Assembly (NCBI GenBank): GCA_018105865.1
Contig: CM030862.1
Location: 5,853,144-5,917,143 of the forward strand
Length of the DNA: 64,000 bases
Reading direction: 5' to 3'
Source: Metaphire vulgaris
Lineage: Eukaryota; Annelida; Clitellata; Crassiclitellata; Megascolecidae
Within the stretch, counting starts at the first letter, position 1, and every line of letters starts with the position of its first letter. The notes below the pieces were generated by a model. That model saw only the letters and a list, made by a program, of their open reading frames with translations, was not told where the DNA came from and did not search any database. A program made the translations under genes and the position numbers. This document shows positions 29,601 through 39,004 of this stretch, piece after piece.

Positions 29601-32600
29601 ACTTTCATCCTGGAGGGTGTCAAAGCACTTGAACATCGCTGGGAAAAATGTGTTGAGCTTCAGGGAGATTATGTTGAAAAACTATAAAGCAATTTTGGTT
29701 CAGATTTGTTGTCTAATATGTTTTTTTCTCATTACTTATTGATCAACCCTCGTATATTGTTTTCAAACCAAGAAATATTTGAATATTTATCAATGACGTC
29801 AAGTAAACGTTGTCATCACACCATATAATTTTTTATTCAATTTTATAACATTCCATAGAGTAATAATACCAATATCCCTCAGTGATAAAATCAATTACTT
29901 GTATCTGTGGACCTAACTAATATCAAGCGGACAGTCTCTTCAGCCTTTCCGGGATTGATAAACCTGGCATGCTTAGCATCTGAAGAAGATTTTAATTAAT
30001 ACCGGGTCTATGACCGGGTCAAAAAGTTGACCCGAGACCCGGTAACCCGGTGGACAAATGTGACCCGAATGGCCCATTGACCTAGTGACCCGGTTCCAAC
30101 TCTGGTAACAACGTTGGACGACAGAGCAGAAGGTCGCGGGTGCGAGACCCGCATGAGCCATACGATCGACTCGGCCTTACTCGCTAGAGGGCGAAGGTTA
30201 AGTGAAAAGCAGTGGTAAAATGCTGCGATAAGTCAAGCAGGTATGCTACGCGATGCATTAACCACGTATTCGTGGTATTGCACGCCTAGCTGAGAACTAT
30301 AGCAACGGAGATCAGCGCCACCCATGAGCCCGTGGCCCGTGAGGCTCGGGAATAACTGACTTTTTTACTCGCACGCTTTTTTACTCGCACTAAAGGTTAA
30401 TGAACAGTGGCGTCGCTAGAGGCGGGGTGGTCGGGTCGCACCGTGTGATACTGGTTACAACATCACAAAGGATGACGCAACAACTTTAGTATTATAAATT
30501 AAATAGGCTAAGCGCATTAAGTATGCATGAATGTACTAAGTACGTATGATTTGGCACAGGAGGACTCAAAGAGGTCCATGGTGTAAATTTTTTGGGGTGG
30601 GGTTACACCGTGGGTTTAACACACCGGGTGACCCCAACTCTATTGACGCCTCGGTTTATTCAATGTGCCATACACGATGGCTATATGCACTGTTGATAAG
30701 AAGCTGAAATTTCGATTTCAGTTGGACGTTAGAGAGCACGGCCAGGGAGGAAGGTTGTCGGAATGGGTCCCCTACGTACAGGCGGCCAGAGACTGCGTCG
30801 AACAGAATATGGAAGCGTTTCGCGTCGATGGTCAGCTGTACTTCAGAATTATTAGAGATATCCCTGAAAACAGCGAACTCCTCATCTGGTACAGTCCGAA
30901 GTTTGCGATCCAGTTGGGAGTCCCGGAGCTGAAAGAAGAATACCAGAAAGGTAATTCTAAAACTCATTTCAACATTGCAACTCTAGTGACGAATCATCAG
31001 TGGCTACGTAGCAGGATTTCGGAATATGGGGGGGGGGTTACATCGACTTTTTCAGGTGTTCATGTGAAAAAAAAGTATTGGCGAGCAAAAACGCCGTCGT
31101 GTCAATCTCCAGCGCTTTCAACTTTTTTCGTTCTTTCTTACTCGTGCTATCCCCCACCCCAATCTACTCGACGATTTTGCACAAATCCCACGACCGATCC
31201 CAGCCCGAATAGGAGGCGGCCCCCGTGGTTACTATGGTTAGCAGACGTCCTTAAATGATAAGGACAGTCCTTAAATTCCGTAGCCCCGTCCTTAAGGGCG
31301 TTTGTCCTTAATAAGGACACAAAATGTCCTTAAATTTCATTTAAAATAGTGATTACCGATTTCAGACATTACTCTAGATTAAAAAGACTTTGTATTTGAT
31401 TGATATTGATTGCTAAAGAAGGTCATCATTAGTTTTTATGCTTTTTTGCATCTTTAACGTCCTAAAACGTCCGACAAGGAAATAAGATCATCGCTAGTTT
31501 TTTTGCTTTTTGAGCCATTTTGCGTCTTTTACGTCCTAAAAATGTCCGACAAGCAAAAAAAGATAATCGCTAGTTTTTTGTGCTTCCTTAATGTTCTGAA
31601 AAGTCTGACAAGCCAATGTGTTTTGTGTGTCCGTAAATTCTTTCCAACTGATCTGGTATCCCTAGTGGTTACGATAATGCAATCATTGTTTCGTATCTAC
31701 AGTATAGAGCCTGCAGAACATTAATGCTGTCGATAACAAAATAGATGAAGATTTTAAAGTCTGTCGACATAATTGTCGGCAGACTGGGCATGGACGAGAA
31801 TGGAATAGCAAAGAAGCTGTAAACTTTATAATTCTTATTTATAGCCGATTTAAATGTGCCCGATGATACATCGATATTGTAGATATAAACTGATATAATC
31901 AAACTGTCTGTTGAATATTTCTATGAAAGTGGCTTAATAGAGAAACTGCGAAATTAACCTTAATTTTTCAACCCAAAGTTTTTGATAATTGGACTTAAAA
32001 TGTAGACGGACCGATAACTCCGCCGTAGCCGGTGGAACGCCCGGTAGGGAGAGGAGCCACACTCACACGCGCGCGCGCGATGCTCGTCGTCTTTGATACG
32101 GACGCGTCTATAAACAAACACAACACACAGAAACCGGCCGATTAGAGATATAATACCATTTTTGTCTCAATTAAGCCTATTAATTAATTAATTCTGACAA
32201 TTTCATATAGCGCAATACGCATAGCGAAGGCTAAAGTCAAGAGCGCTTTACAAGTGTCCATAATTATATGGGCCTAATAGATGTTAAATAAATATGTTTT
32301 AAGGTTCCTAGTGAACAGTTCAGAAGATGTCGCCCTAGTCACGTCTGCCGGCAGAGAGTTCCAAAGCAAAGGGTTGCCCCTCGAAACAGACCGATCCCCA
32401 AATTTTGCTGTCATAGATAGGGGTGGAACCACCAATTGAGAACGGCTGCTTGATCGGAGCTGCGAGCGCCGATCAGACGACTTGGGCTTACAGACAAGAG
32501 CCGTTAAGTAATCAGGGCAGAAAGGGTCATTTAACGTCCTAAATGTAAACCAACAACGTTTAAAGGCTATACGCTCCGAAATCCGGAGCCAGTGAAGGTT

Positions 32601-33075
32601 GTCTCGTAATAGCGGTGTCACATGCTCATTCCACCTAGCGCCGAAGATCAAACGTGTCATAGTAGTTGCACCAACTTTGTCAAGTGTTAAGGTCTTTGCA
32701 ATGGAGAATTATTTCATTTTTATGAATGATGCTATGCGGGCTTCTCAACTATAAAACAGTCCATAATTGGACTGTTAAGGCGAATTATCTGGGTAAGAAC
32801 ACCCCTTTCCCATTTTTGTTCACCAGAATTCTTGTGAATATAATTAAAAGCGCTGCGGTTTAAAATATAAAGCATAAACACGAGCTTTACAGTTGTTATA
32901 TAAAGCAGGAAAGTTGCTGGTGAATCGCTACTCAAATAAAATATAACATTAACAGCAGAGGTTTCATTATAGTTACCCAACAAAAATTGCATCTTTTACC
33001 TGTTTTGGTCGTCAAATGGAATGCTGTGGTTGGTTAATGTCAAACACCAAAAGTTTTTGCACCCTATGCTGTTTG

Positions 33076-33133
<58 letters not shown>

Positions 33134-34658
33134 GGACAACTTATATAGCGCCGTACGCATGGCGTCTACCAAAGTCAAAGGCGCTGTACATATTTAACAT
33201 TCATAAGAAGTCGCAAATAGATGTGTCTTCAAGTTCTTCGCGAATTGATCGTATAGGAGTTCGACGAGGTTACAGTGTCCGGTGTAGAGCGTTCCACAGC
33301 CGCGGATTTTCCCCTTACAGCCGAACGCTCGCCCAACTTTGACGTAACAATGCCACTAATTAATTAACAGTGACATTAACGCGTGTTTTTTCAGGCGACG
33401 TTTTCAATTGTCCTCGCTGCCGAGAAAGTTTTCTGTTTCCGAACTGTCTCCGGGCGCATCTAAGATTTCGCTGCAAATTCAGAAATCAGGCAACGAACTA
33501 CACCTCCGAATCGCAGGCAATCAAAACACCCGAACAGATCAACAGTAAGGCAGGAATTCCAATTGCCAAGCTGATGGCGGCGACGTACGAGGGTTTGTGG
33601 CCGCACTTTACCCGGTCGTCAGAGCTGTCTCCTTCGGTGGGCGGCGGTCGAGGAGGAGGAGGAGAGCGCGGGTCTCCCACCGCTTCGTCTTCGTCGTCGT
33701 CGTCGTCTCGAAGTCCTCCGGGCTCCGTCCTTCGACTAGTCAAGCGCAAGCCGAACAGCAGCGAAGACGACCTGGGCGACTCCTCCCCGAAGCGTCTGTC
33801 CGTCTCGTCCTCGTCTCCGTCGCCGAACGCGTCGGCGGCGTCTTCGTTCTTCGACGGGAGACACTGCTGCACCGACGTCCCCGGGGGATCGCGCCTGGGA
33901 GGACGAACCGAGGTCGCCGCCCTCGACGACCGAGGAACGAAGAGCGCGTTCCAACGAGTAGACAGACCTCCTCCTCCGCCTCCTTCGAAGATGCTGTCGT
34001 CTGCCTCTTCGTCGTCTTACGTAACAATGACGTCATCGGTACTGACCCCAAAGACGGCGCTCAACATGACGTCGCTGGTTGACAACAAGGGAGCGGGAAA
34101 CGGCGGAGGAGGAGGAGGGGAATGATGCCCAGCGGGGGAATGCTGGTGTTTCCGCACCTTCCGAGACTTCCGCTGCCCATGACGGCCACTTCCGATTCCA
34201 TCCACCGGTTGGTCACCAACGAAAACGCGCCCTTCTGCGGGGGAGGGGGAGGCCCCGCCGCCTTTGCCGGACTCCAATACATCAACAACAACAACAACAT
34301 TGCGATGAAGCTGCCGTACATGACCGCGGGTGTGGCGCCTGACCCCACCGCCCGCCTGGGACTTCCGTTCCTCTACCGGAGTCCGAATCCGGTGGTCGAC
34401 AAGATGCTTCAGGTGGTCGGGTCGGTCGGACCCATGCCGTCGACCTTCGCCGCACTCAATCTCACGCAGAACTGGTGCGCCAAGTGCAACACGAGCTTCC
34501 GCATGACGTCCGACCTCGTCTATCACATGAGATCCCATCACAAGCGTGAGTTCGATCCGGTGAAGAAGAAGAAAGACGACAAACTCAAATGCGACGTCTG
34601 CGGTGAATCGTTTCGCGAACGACATCACCTGACGCGTCACATGACGTCACACACTTGA
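26479..34658 (+). CDS. PRDM8: PRDM8 orthologue (PR domain zinc finger protein 8), three exons seen
   Basis: PRDM8 is a nuclear transcriptional regulator with a PR (SET-like) domain and zinc fingers. In vertebrates it acts in neural and retinal differentiation, partly as a repressor with a bHLH partner; the role in this animal is inferred. The spliced exons (26479-26616, 30722-30950, 33395-34658) give about 543 residues once the one-base break is allowed for, against 689 in human. Order: PR domain (about residues 1-110, with EGAVFGP, FRIIRDIPENSELLIWY), finger 1 (CPRC...HLRFRC), a Ser/Pro/Gly-rich linker, then fingers 2 and 3 (NWCAKCN, SFRMTSDLVYHMRSHH, SFRERHHLTRHMTSH), nearly identical to vertebrate PRDM8. 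Donors and acceptors are GT/AG with matching phases (0, then 1). The start ATG 26479 has G at -3 and +4, but an additional upstream coding exon is possible. Introns are transposon-rich. Confidence 0.9.
26722..26896 (-). mobile_element. pogo/Tigger-like MITE, AGAACTTCRTTATA type
   Basis: Terminus GGTAGAACTTCATTATAGCG with reverse-orientation internal blocks (CCGAGTCCGTTATA). Two more copies lie at 27616-27793 and 34820-35012. TA flanks fit the Tc1/mariner superfamily. In PRDM8 intron 1. Confidence 0.65.
27183..27365. mobile_element. CAGTGGCGTAGCCAGG-family MITE in PRDM8 intron 1
   Basis: Left CAGTGGCGTAGCCAGG; right CCCCGTGGCTACGCCAATG. No target duplication visible. Confidence 0.75.
27616..27793 (+). 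mobile_element. pogo/Tigger-like MITE, second copy
   Basis: Left GGAACTTCATTATAAG, then ACGGACTCGGTTATAACG; right GATATAACGAAGTTCTATA. Shares TACGGTCCCGTGTGA with 34820-35012. Confidence 0.75.
27800..28282. other. Unique intronic sequence
   Basis: No feature seen. Confidence 0.3.
28456..29752 (+). mobile_element. Full-length mariner element, TA target
   Basis: 1,297 bp with inverted termini starting CGAGGGTTGATCAATAAGTA at both ends, about 41 bp long and differing by two As in an A-run, flanked by TA (28454-28455, 29753-29754). It encloses the transposase pseudogene 28631-29687. Confidence 0.95.
28631..29687 (+). pseudogene. mariner DD34D transposase, inactivated
   Basis: Catalyses cut-and-paste transposition in active relatives. 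The N-terminal helix-turn-helix region is recognisable (LKGLTQNEIATDMKKVLGT), then there is a frameshift near 28728 and stops near 28784, 28982 and 29014. The remaining 29103-29687 frame is open and keeps the catalytic triad: D in TMDETW, D in FHQDNAPAH and D in SPDLAPSDFHLF, 34 residues after the second. The C-terminus is complete. The early breaks make it non-functional unless translation could start internally, which would lose the DNA-binding part. Confidence 0.92.
30405..30652. mobile_element. CAGTGGCGTCGCTAGAGG-type MITE near PRDM8 exon 2
   Basis: Left CAGTGGCGTCGCTAGAGG; right TATTGACGCCTCG. G-rich on the + strand throughout. It ends about 70 bp upstream of the exon. Confidence 0.55.
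30722..30950 (+). CDS. PRDM8: PRDM8 exon encoding the core of the PR domain
   Basis: The acceptor is AAATTTCGATTTCAG (ending 30721); the donor is CAGAAAG|GTAATT (30950/30951), leaving phase 1. Encodes LDVREHGQGGRLSEWV, VQAARD, VEQNMEAF, FRIIRDIPENSELLIWY and SPKF. These align gap-free with vertebrate PRDM8 from its VDT to its LLVWYGKEL region. The reading frame stays open upstream to 30647 (VPYTMAICTVDKK), but there is no AG in that stretch, so I place the boundary at 30722. Confidence 0.85.
30997..31680. mobile_element. CAGTGGC-family MITE with a hAT inserted in its right end
   Basis: Left CAGTGGCTACGTAGCAGG; right end CCCCGTGGTTAC...GATAATG, interrupted at the 8-bp duplication of the element 31233-31664. 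In PRDM8 intron 2. Confidence 0.65.
31233..31664. mobile_element. hAT MITE, TIR TATGGTTAGCAGACGTCC, TSD GTGGTTAC, 432 bp
   Basis: Left TATGGTTAGCAGACGTCC; right ATCTGGTATCCCTA, matching at 10 of 13. Perfect 8-bp duplication GTGGTTAC (31225-31232, 31665-31672). Contains GACAAGCAAAAAA at 31548-31560 and repeated GTCCTTAA and ATCGCTAGTTTTT blocks. Same group as 10200-10644. Confidence 0.92.
31681..32170. other. Unique intronic sequence
   Basis: Contains a short (CG)n run at 32065-32080. No gene or repeat recognised. Confidence 0.3.
32171..32660 (-). mobile_element. 5'-truncated L2/CR1-like LINE in PRDM8 intron 2
   Basis: Minus-strand C-terminal frame 32274-32660 with DNLHWLRISERI, GNPLLWNSLPADV and NLKTYLFNIY. 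The 3' UTR contains AGCGCTC and TTGCGCTATATG. It ends in an (ATTA)n tail at 32170-32190. Confidence 0.82.
33075..33330 (-). mobile_element. L2/CR1-like LINE 3' end with (AAT)n tail
   Basis: The minus strand reads AKNLKTHLFATSYEC and a stop, then a 3' UTR with GGCGCTATATAAG, and ends in an (AAT)n tail (33078-33131). Sits 65 bp before the last PRDM8 exon. Confidence 0.75.
33395..34658 (+). CDS. PRDM8: PRDM8 last exon: zinc fingers, with a one-base break
   Basis: The acceptor GTGTTTTTTCAG ends at 33394. The first two bases complete a glycine codon. Finger 1 (about 33405-33475) is C2HC-like: CPRCRESF then HLRFRC. A long linker has poly-Ser (33680-33710), a basic KRKPN stretch and poly-Gly. In the reference frame a stop follows at 34123-34125. 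One missing base in the run GGAGGAGGAGGGGAATGATG (34106-34126) explains this, since the coding sense continues as MMPSGGMLVFP in the next frame to the stop TGA at 34656-34658. Fingers 2 and 3 are at about 34470-34541 and 34588-34653. Either an assembly error or a real frameshift. Confidence 0.9.
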
Positions 34659-34683
34659 TAAGAGTTCTATTCTATCTTGACTC

Positions 34684-34817
34684 TCCTCCAACTATATATA
34701 CATATATATATACTGTATATATGTACTGTATATATATATATATTGTATATATGTACTGTATATATATATATAATAATATAATATATATATATATATAGTG
34801 TGTGTGTGTGTGTGTGT
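34684..34817. repeat. (TA)n and (GT)n microsatellite after PRDM8 stop
   Basis: TA-rich with TACTGTATATATG units, then (GT)n at 34799-34817. No clear AATAAA was found between the stop and this repeat. Confidence 0.9.
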
Positions 34818-34819
34818 AT

Positions 34820-35012
34820 AGTAGAACTTCGATATTACGGACTCGGTTATATAGCGTATACTCGGTTGTAACGAACCGCAATGATTACGGTCCCGTGTGA
34901 CGCGCTACCGTATTGGATGGTATTTGATATAGCGTACTTCGGGCACAACGTAGGGCCTACTCAATTTACAGACACGCTAAGTACGTTAGGCCTATAACGA
35001 AGTTCTGCTGCA
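34820..35012 (+). mobile_element. pogo/Tigger-like MITE, third copy
   Basis: Left AGTAGAACTTCGATATTACG, then GGACTCGGTTATA; right CTATAACGAAGTTCTGCTG. Confidence 0.75.
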
Positions 35013-35512
35013 TATACACAGAATTGTTCTTTAGTTAATTAACAACTGCTGCTGTTTTGCAGACTTTCTTCAAGTCAATTTTGAATGCAATTTTTTGTAA
35101 ATTGTTTTATAGCTGTAGTAGTAGCATCGGCAGCAGCTGTGTATTGTGCATGACATATACTGTAGTTCACAATAGTGTTTAAAATCGAGAGTAGGCTTTC
35201 TCTTTCACGGCAACCCAGACGTGAATTTTGACTCTTTTAAATCTCGAGGTCTCTTAAAATTATTTTATTCAGTTTGTCAAAACATAGAAGGATCGACAGA
35301 TGGCGGTGTTCTTAAATTTTAATCTGTTTTTATTCAATCTTGTGTGTTGACATTTGAAGGTGTACAAGTTTTTTCGCTTAGTAGATTTCTGCATCGCACC
35401 AATGCAAAAATGGCGCTATTTAATGGTCCAGCAGCGACTGCCTTACGAATCACGCGCGCGTGTGTGTGTGTGTGTGGCAACTGTGGCATGAATCAAATAA
35501 TCAATGGATATC
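35013..35512. other. Unique non-coding sequence
   Basis: Short (GT)n at 35457-35476. Nothing else recognised; it may include the PRDM8 3' UTR. Confidence 0.3.
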
Positions 35513-35520
35513 GCTGATTG

Positions 35521-35671
35521 CATGGGCGCCCGCATATTAAGGCAAGATGGGCACTGACCCAAATACTAATATTTCACACTGAAATTTGAAAACCTTGTTA
35601 AAATATTAACCGTGACCATTGTGTTAAAATGTGTTTTGCCCCTACTGTAAAAGTTTCTGTGGGCGCCCATG
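35521..35671. mobile_element. hAT MITE, TIR CATGGGCGCCCRCA, TSD GCTGATTG, 151 bp
   Basis: Left CATGGGCGCCCGCA; right TGTGGGCGCCCATG. Perfect 8-bp duplication GCTGATTG (35513-35520, 35672-35679). Confidence 0.95.
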
Positions 35672-35679
35672 GCTGATTG

Positions 35680-36560
35680 TTCGGGTTTATTTGGTGTAAA
35701 GCTCCTACCTTCTTCGGTCTTCCATATAGTATTTGGCCTTGGAGAGCATACGCAGTGCTGTACGCATGCTGCCTGTAATCGAGTCGAACTTTATGGCTAT
35801 AGACTATAGAGTATGGATATGAGATTCGGAAAGACGATGGCAAGTACATGTAAGACGGTAATTAACTTAACAGCCGCTCCGAGTGCAGCGTTGCACGCTG
35901 TTCTTCGCCTTCTTCTCTCCGCAAGTTCCGCTGCTCCGCCCTGCCTTTGTCTGCCTCCGTCTCGCTCTCTGTTAGGCTCTTCCCGTCCGTGCGGCCGGAG
36001 CCCCTTTCGACTGATTTATGTTGCCCCATTTGCAACTGGGGTCCGCGGCTTGGTCCCACATCGGTCGTTACGGCGCTGAGATTCGCTCCGATCTGCTAAA
36101 GTGAATAGAAAACTCGCGTATTGATTCCAACGGCATCTTAACAACTACAGGCGGTCTCTTCTTCTTCGGTATAATCAGCAGCAGCAGCAACCGGGGCAGA
36201 GGAAGAGAGGAAGGGGAGAGCGTAGCCTCCGGGTCCGCGAATCGCAGAGCCTCATTAGGCCGGCCATTACTCAAACGCGCGGCGGTTATCGTCGAGGCAT
36301 CTCTCTGCAAATCATTGTCCTGGGATCACGAATACGGACGATTGAAAAAGCAATAACAGGATTTGAGCCAACAATATGCTGTGAACATATTTCGTCTGTG
36401 CAAATTGGGCCGCGTCCCCTGCCGATCATTACGCCTCCGTCGGCATCGGTTGGACGGCTGACCGAGGCCGGATCTGTCGGCAACAAAGCTCAGTTGTTAA
36501 CGGTCCATGGTTATATCGCCTTTAGAGAACGGTTTCCGTCGGCGGAGTTTAAATTAGAGC

Positions 36561-36594
<34 letters not shown>

Positions 36595-36890
36595 TCGACG
36601 ACGGGAAGTCTGTCTTCTATTTTGTTTCTTAGTCGTAACATATGTTTCGATGTTGCGTTACGTAGTTGTTCCATCTGCAAATGTTTGTTAGTCTACGCTT
36701 CGAAAAATAAGAAATGACTGGTGGAACTCGCTTTGGTAGCTGAAATGCAGGGCTGCAAGTTCTGCAAGGCTCTTAAGACAGTTTACGACCGAAATCTGGA
36801 TCTACTGATAGCATAAAATCTGCTGATAGTTTGCGCTCCCTCAAAGAACCACAAGACATGCTCGCTCGTTGAATGGGACATTTCTCCACT
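35680..36890. other. GC-rich island 35860-36500 without recognisable gene
   Basis: No domain in any frame. (GAT)n lies at 36561-36594. The mixed, non-repetitive GC-rich composition could indicate a regulatory island; this is inference. Confidence 0.3.
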
Positions 36891-36894
36891 CTTC

Positions 36895-37990
36895 TTAATT
36901 GCCCCACGTCCGTCCGTCAAGAATCACTAGACGCTGTTTCTCAGCTACCCATGAAATCAAACTGGACAATCCGCCAAATGAGCATGAAATTTTATTTGCG
37001 ATCATGAGTCTGAATTCTGCCCCAAGCTTTCTCCTTAAGCGTTCAAAGGCAATCAAAGCTGCTCATATCCCACTTACACAGAAGCTTCTCGTTCTCTCTT
37101 CTCCGTCTGGCAGCAAGCTATAACTACCATCCGGCCTGAAGAATGCTCTAACAGTGCCAATCTATAGACAGAAAGGTGATCGTCCTAAAACTGCGACAGT
37201 TGCAGAGGCATCTCCCTGTCAATCATTGGGAAGCTAGGCCTACTTACACAGATCCTCACGAGGTGTCTCTCCGAACGCATTGTTGATCTAGTTTTGTCAG
37301 AATCTCAATGCGGATTTCGCTCAAACCGTGGCACCTGCGACATGCTCTTCTGTGCTCGACAAGTTGCAAGAATAATGCCGAGAACAAAACCTTTCTCTAT
37401 ATGCAATCTTCTTCAATCTCAAGAAAGCATTTGACTCTGTCCACCGCCCCAAGCTTTTGGCTTTGTTACAAGAACTGGGGTGTCCACCCGGTTTTATTTC
37501 AATAGTCAGGCAGATGCATGATGGAATGGCTGGACGTATCTTAACAGCTGACTCCCTATCTGACGAATAATAATTGCAACTGGACTTATAAGAAAAGTTT
37601 GCGTTCTTGCGCCCTTGTTATTCATACTATTCTACGCAGCTGTAATTCGCGAGGCAACTCAGAGTTCATCTGCAGGTGTCTACGTTCGTTTTCGCACTGA
37701 TGGCAAATTAATTATTCAACCTAAGTAGACTGAGAGCAAAATCAAAACCCTAGAAGAGCTAATTCAATAACTGCTATATGCAGACGATTGTGCCTTCTTT
37801 GCAATCAGCGAAGATGACCTTCAGGAACAATCTACTAAGTTTGCTTCTGCAGTGAAAAACACTTCGGTTTCAAGATCACTCTATCCAAAACAGAGCTTCT
37901 CTGCCAACCACCGCCGCGATGTCTCGCAAACCATTAAAATGATTGATGGCTGGATGGATCAGATTGAATTAAACAATGCTTTTACGTAGT
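36895..37990 (+). pseudogene. Degenerate non-LTR retrotransposon RT
   Basis: Recognisable in shifting frames: LSERIVD, LSESQCGFRSNRGTCDMLF (about 37310), VCVLAPLLFILFYAAVIREA (about 37605), SAGVYVRFRTDGK, and the catalytic LLYADDCAFFA (about 37775). Multiple stops and frameshifts. No retrovirus-like features. Confidence 0.82.
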
Positions 37991-38040
37991 ACATTACGTT
38001 TGCTGAATAGAGAATTAACTCAACCAGACTATGTTTTTAC

Positions 38041-38373
38041 CAGTGCATGCGTAGTCAGGATTTTCCGAAGGGGTTACGACCAACCATTCCCGACTTACTT
38101 CTAAAACCCTGAAAAAAACTGACAAGCAAAAAAGAGTAGTTACCTATTATTTTGCTTGGTTAAGTTAATTATAATATAGTTACATGAGTGCGTGGACAAC
38201 CCCTGTACAACTATATTCTTTTCTTTTGATTCTTTTTTCTTTTCTTGCTACCTTAAACCAGATTTTAGCGCCCTCCACCCACTAAATAATAATACGCCCA
38301 AAAAATTTTTTGGTCGGCCAGCCAAAGGGGGAGTTAACGTTAACCCCAACCCCTCTCCTTGGCTACGCCACTT
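38041..38373. mobile_element. CAGTGGCGTAGCC-family MITE, diverged left end
   Basis: Left CAGTGCATGCGTAGTCAGG; right CCTTGGCTACGCCACT. Contains GACAAGCAAAAAA at 38121-38133. Confidence 0.7.
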
Positions 38374-38954
38374 TTGTTGGCCATGATCTGTGTTAACAGA
38401 TCTTTAAAAGAAGAATCAGGAACGACATGCGTTCCGACTTTCGTATGATGTCCAAAAGAGTTCCTATCGCCAGTAACTCCTTCCTGCTGCGCGCATCTCT
38501 CTAATACAGCAGCGGCAGCAGCAACAACAGCAGCAATAGTGTCAAGAGACTTCCCTGCGAGATGCAGCCGTCCATTTGCATCTGCCTCCTTCGATTCGCG
38601 CCCCTCTGTTATACGCTGCGCCCTTTTTGCCAATGACGCGCTGACAGTCGCGTGCTGTTCTTGGGCATCAGACGTCGCGTGGAAGCCAGTTCCATTCGGA
38701 AACGATGTACCCGATGGAGATTCAATCGGCTCGAAAGATTAACGTACACGTCCATCACTTCAGCCACGCAACTCATCTTGTTTTACATTATAATATACAG
38801 GCCCTTCAGAGGTCAGAGGAGGCCTTGACCACTTGCAAATTTTAGGTCCCTCAGCCTCCTAAGATTAATTTATTCAGGACTTTTATTTTGAGACCCCTTT
38901 AAAACAGAGAACCTGGCCAAGTAGCCCGTTGGCTCACTCTGATAGGACCTGATG

Positions 38955-38955
<1 letters not shown>
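38374..38955. other. Unique sequence, GC-rich to 38760
   Basis: Degenerate CAG run near 38510-38535. No gene recognised. Confidence 0.3.

Positions 38956-38999
<44 letters not shown>
38956..38999. repeat. (TA)n microsatellite
   Basis: Uninterrupted TA run. Confidence 0.95.

Positions 39000-39004
<5 letters not shown>

Larger units (their letters stand above)
28312..30104. mobile_element. hAT element, TIR CAGASTYGGAACCGGGTCAC, hosting a mariner
   Basis: Left CAGACTCGGAACCGGGTCAC; right GTGACCCGGTTCCAACTCTG. Duplications GTAAAAAC (28304-28311) and GTAACAAC (30105-30112) differ by one base. Its own sequence is about 494 bp, rich in GTGACCCGG repeats; the rest is the mariner at 28456-29752. Confidence 0.9.
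28283..30260 (+). mobile_element. tRNA-derived SINE split by a hAT element
   Basis: Pol III A box TAGCAGAGTGG at 28294-28304. The tRNA-like sequence stops at the hAT target site and resumes after 30104 with ACAACGTTGGACGAC, then the B box region GGGTGCGAGACCC (30138-30150). With the insertion removed, the A and B boxes have normal tRNA spacing. The 3' end is not defined. Confidence 0.7.

Noticed and set aside
34077..34131. A 55-bp intron explaining the PRDM8 frame change
   Set aside because: The potential donor GTTGAC is weak, the intron would be too short, and a single-base gap in a G-run explains the frame more simply.
33498..34640. Minus-strand open frames of 124 and 207 codons across the PRDM8 last exon
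   Set aside because: Shadows of a GC-rich coding exon on the opposite strand.
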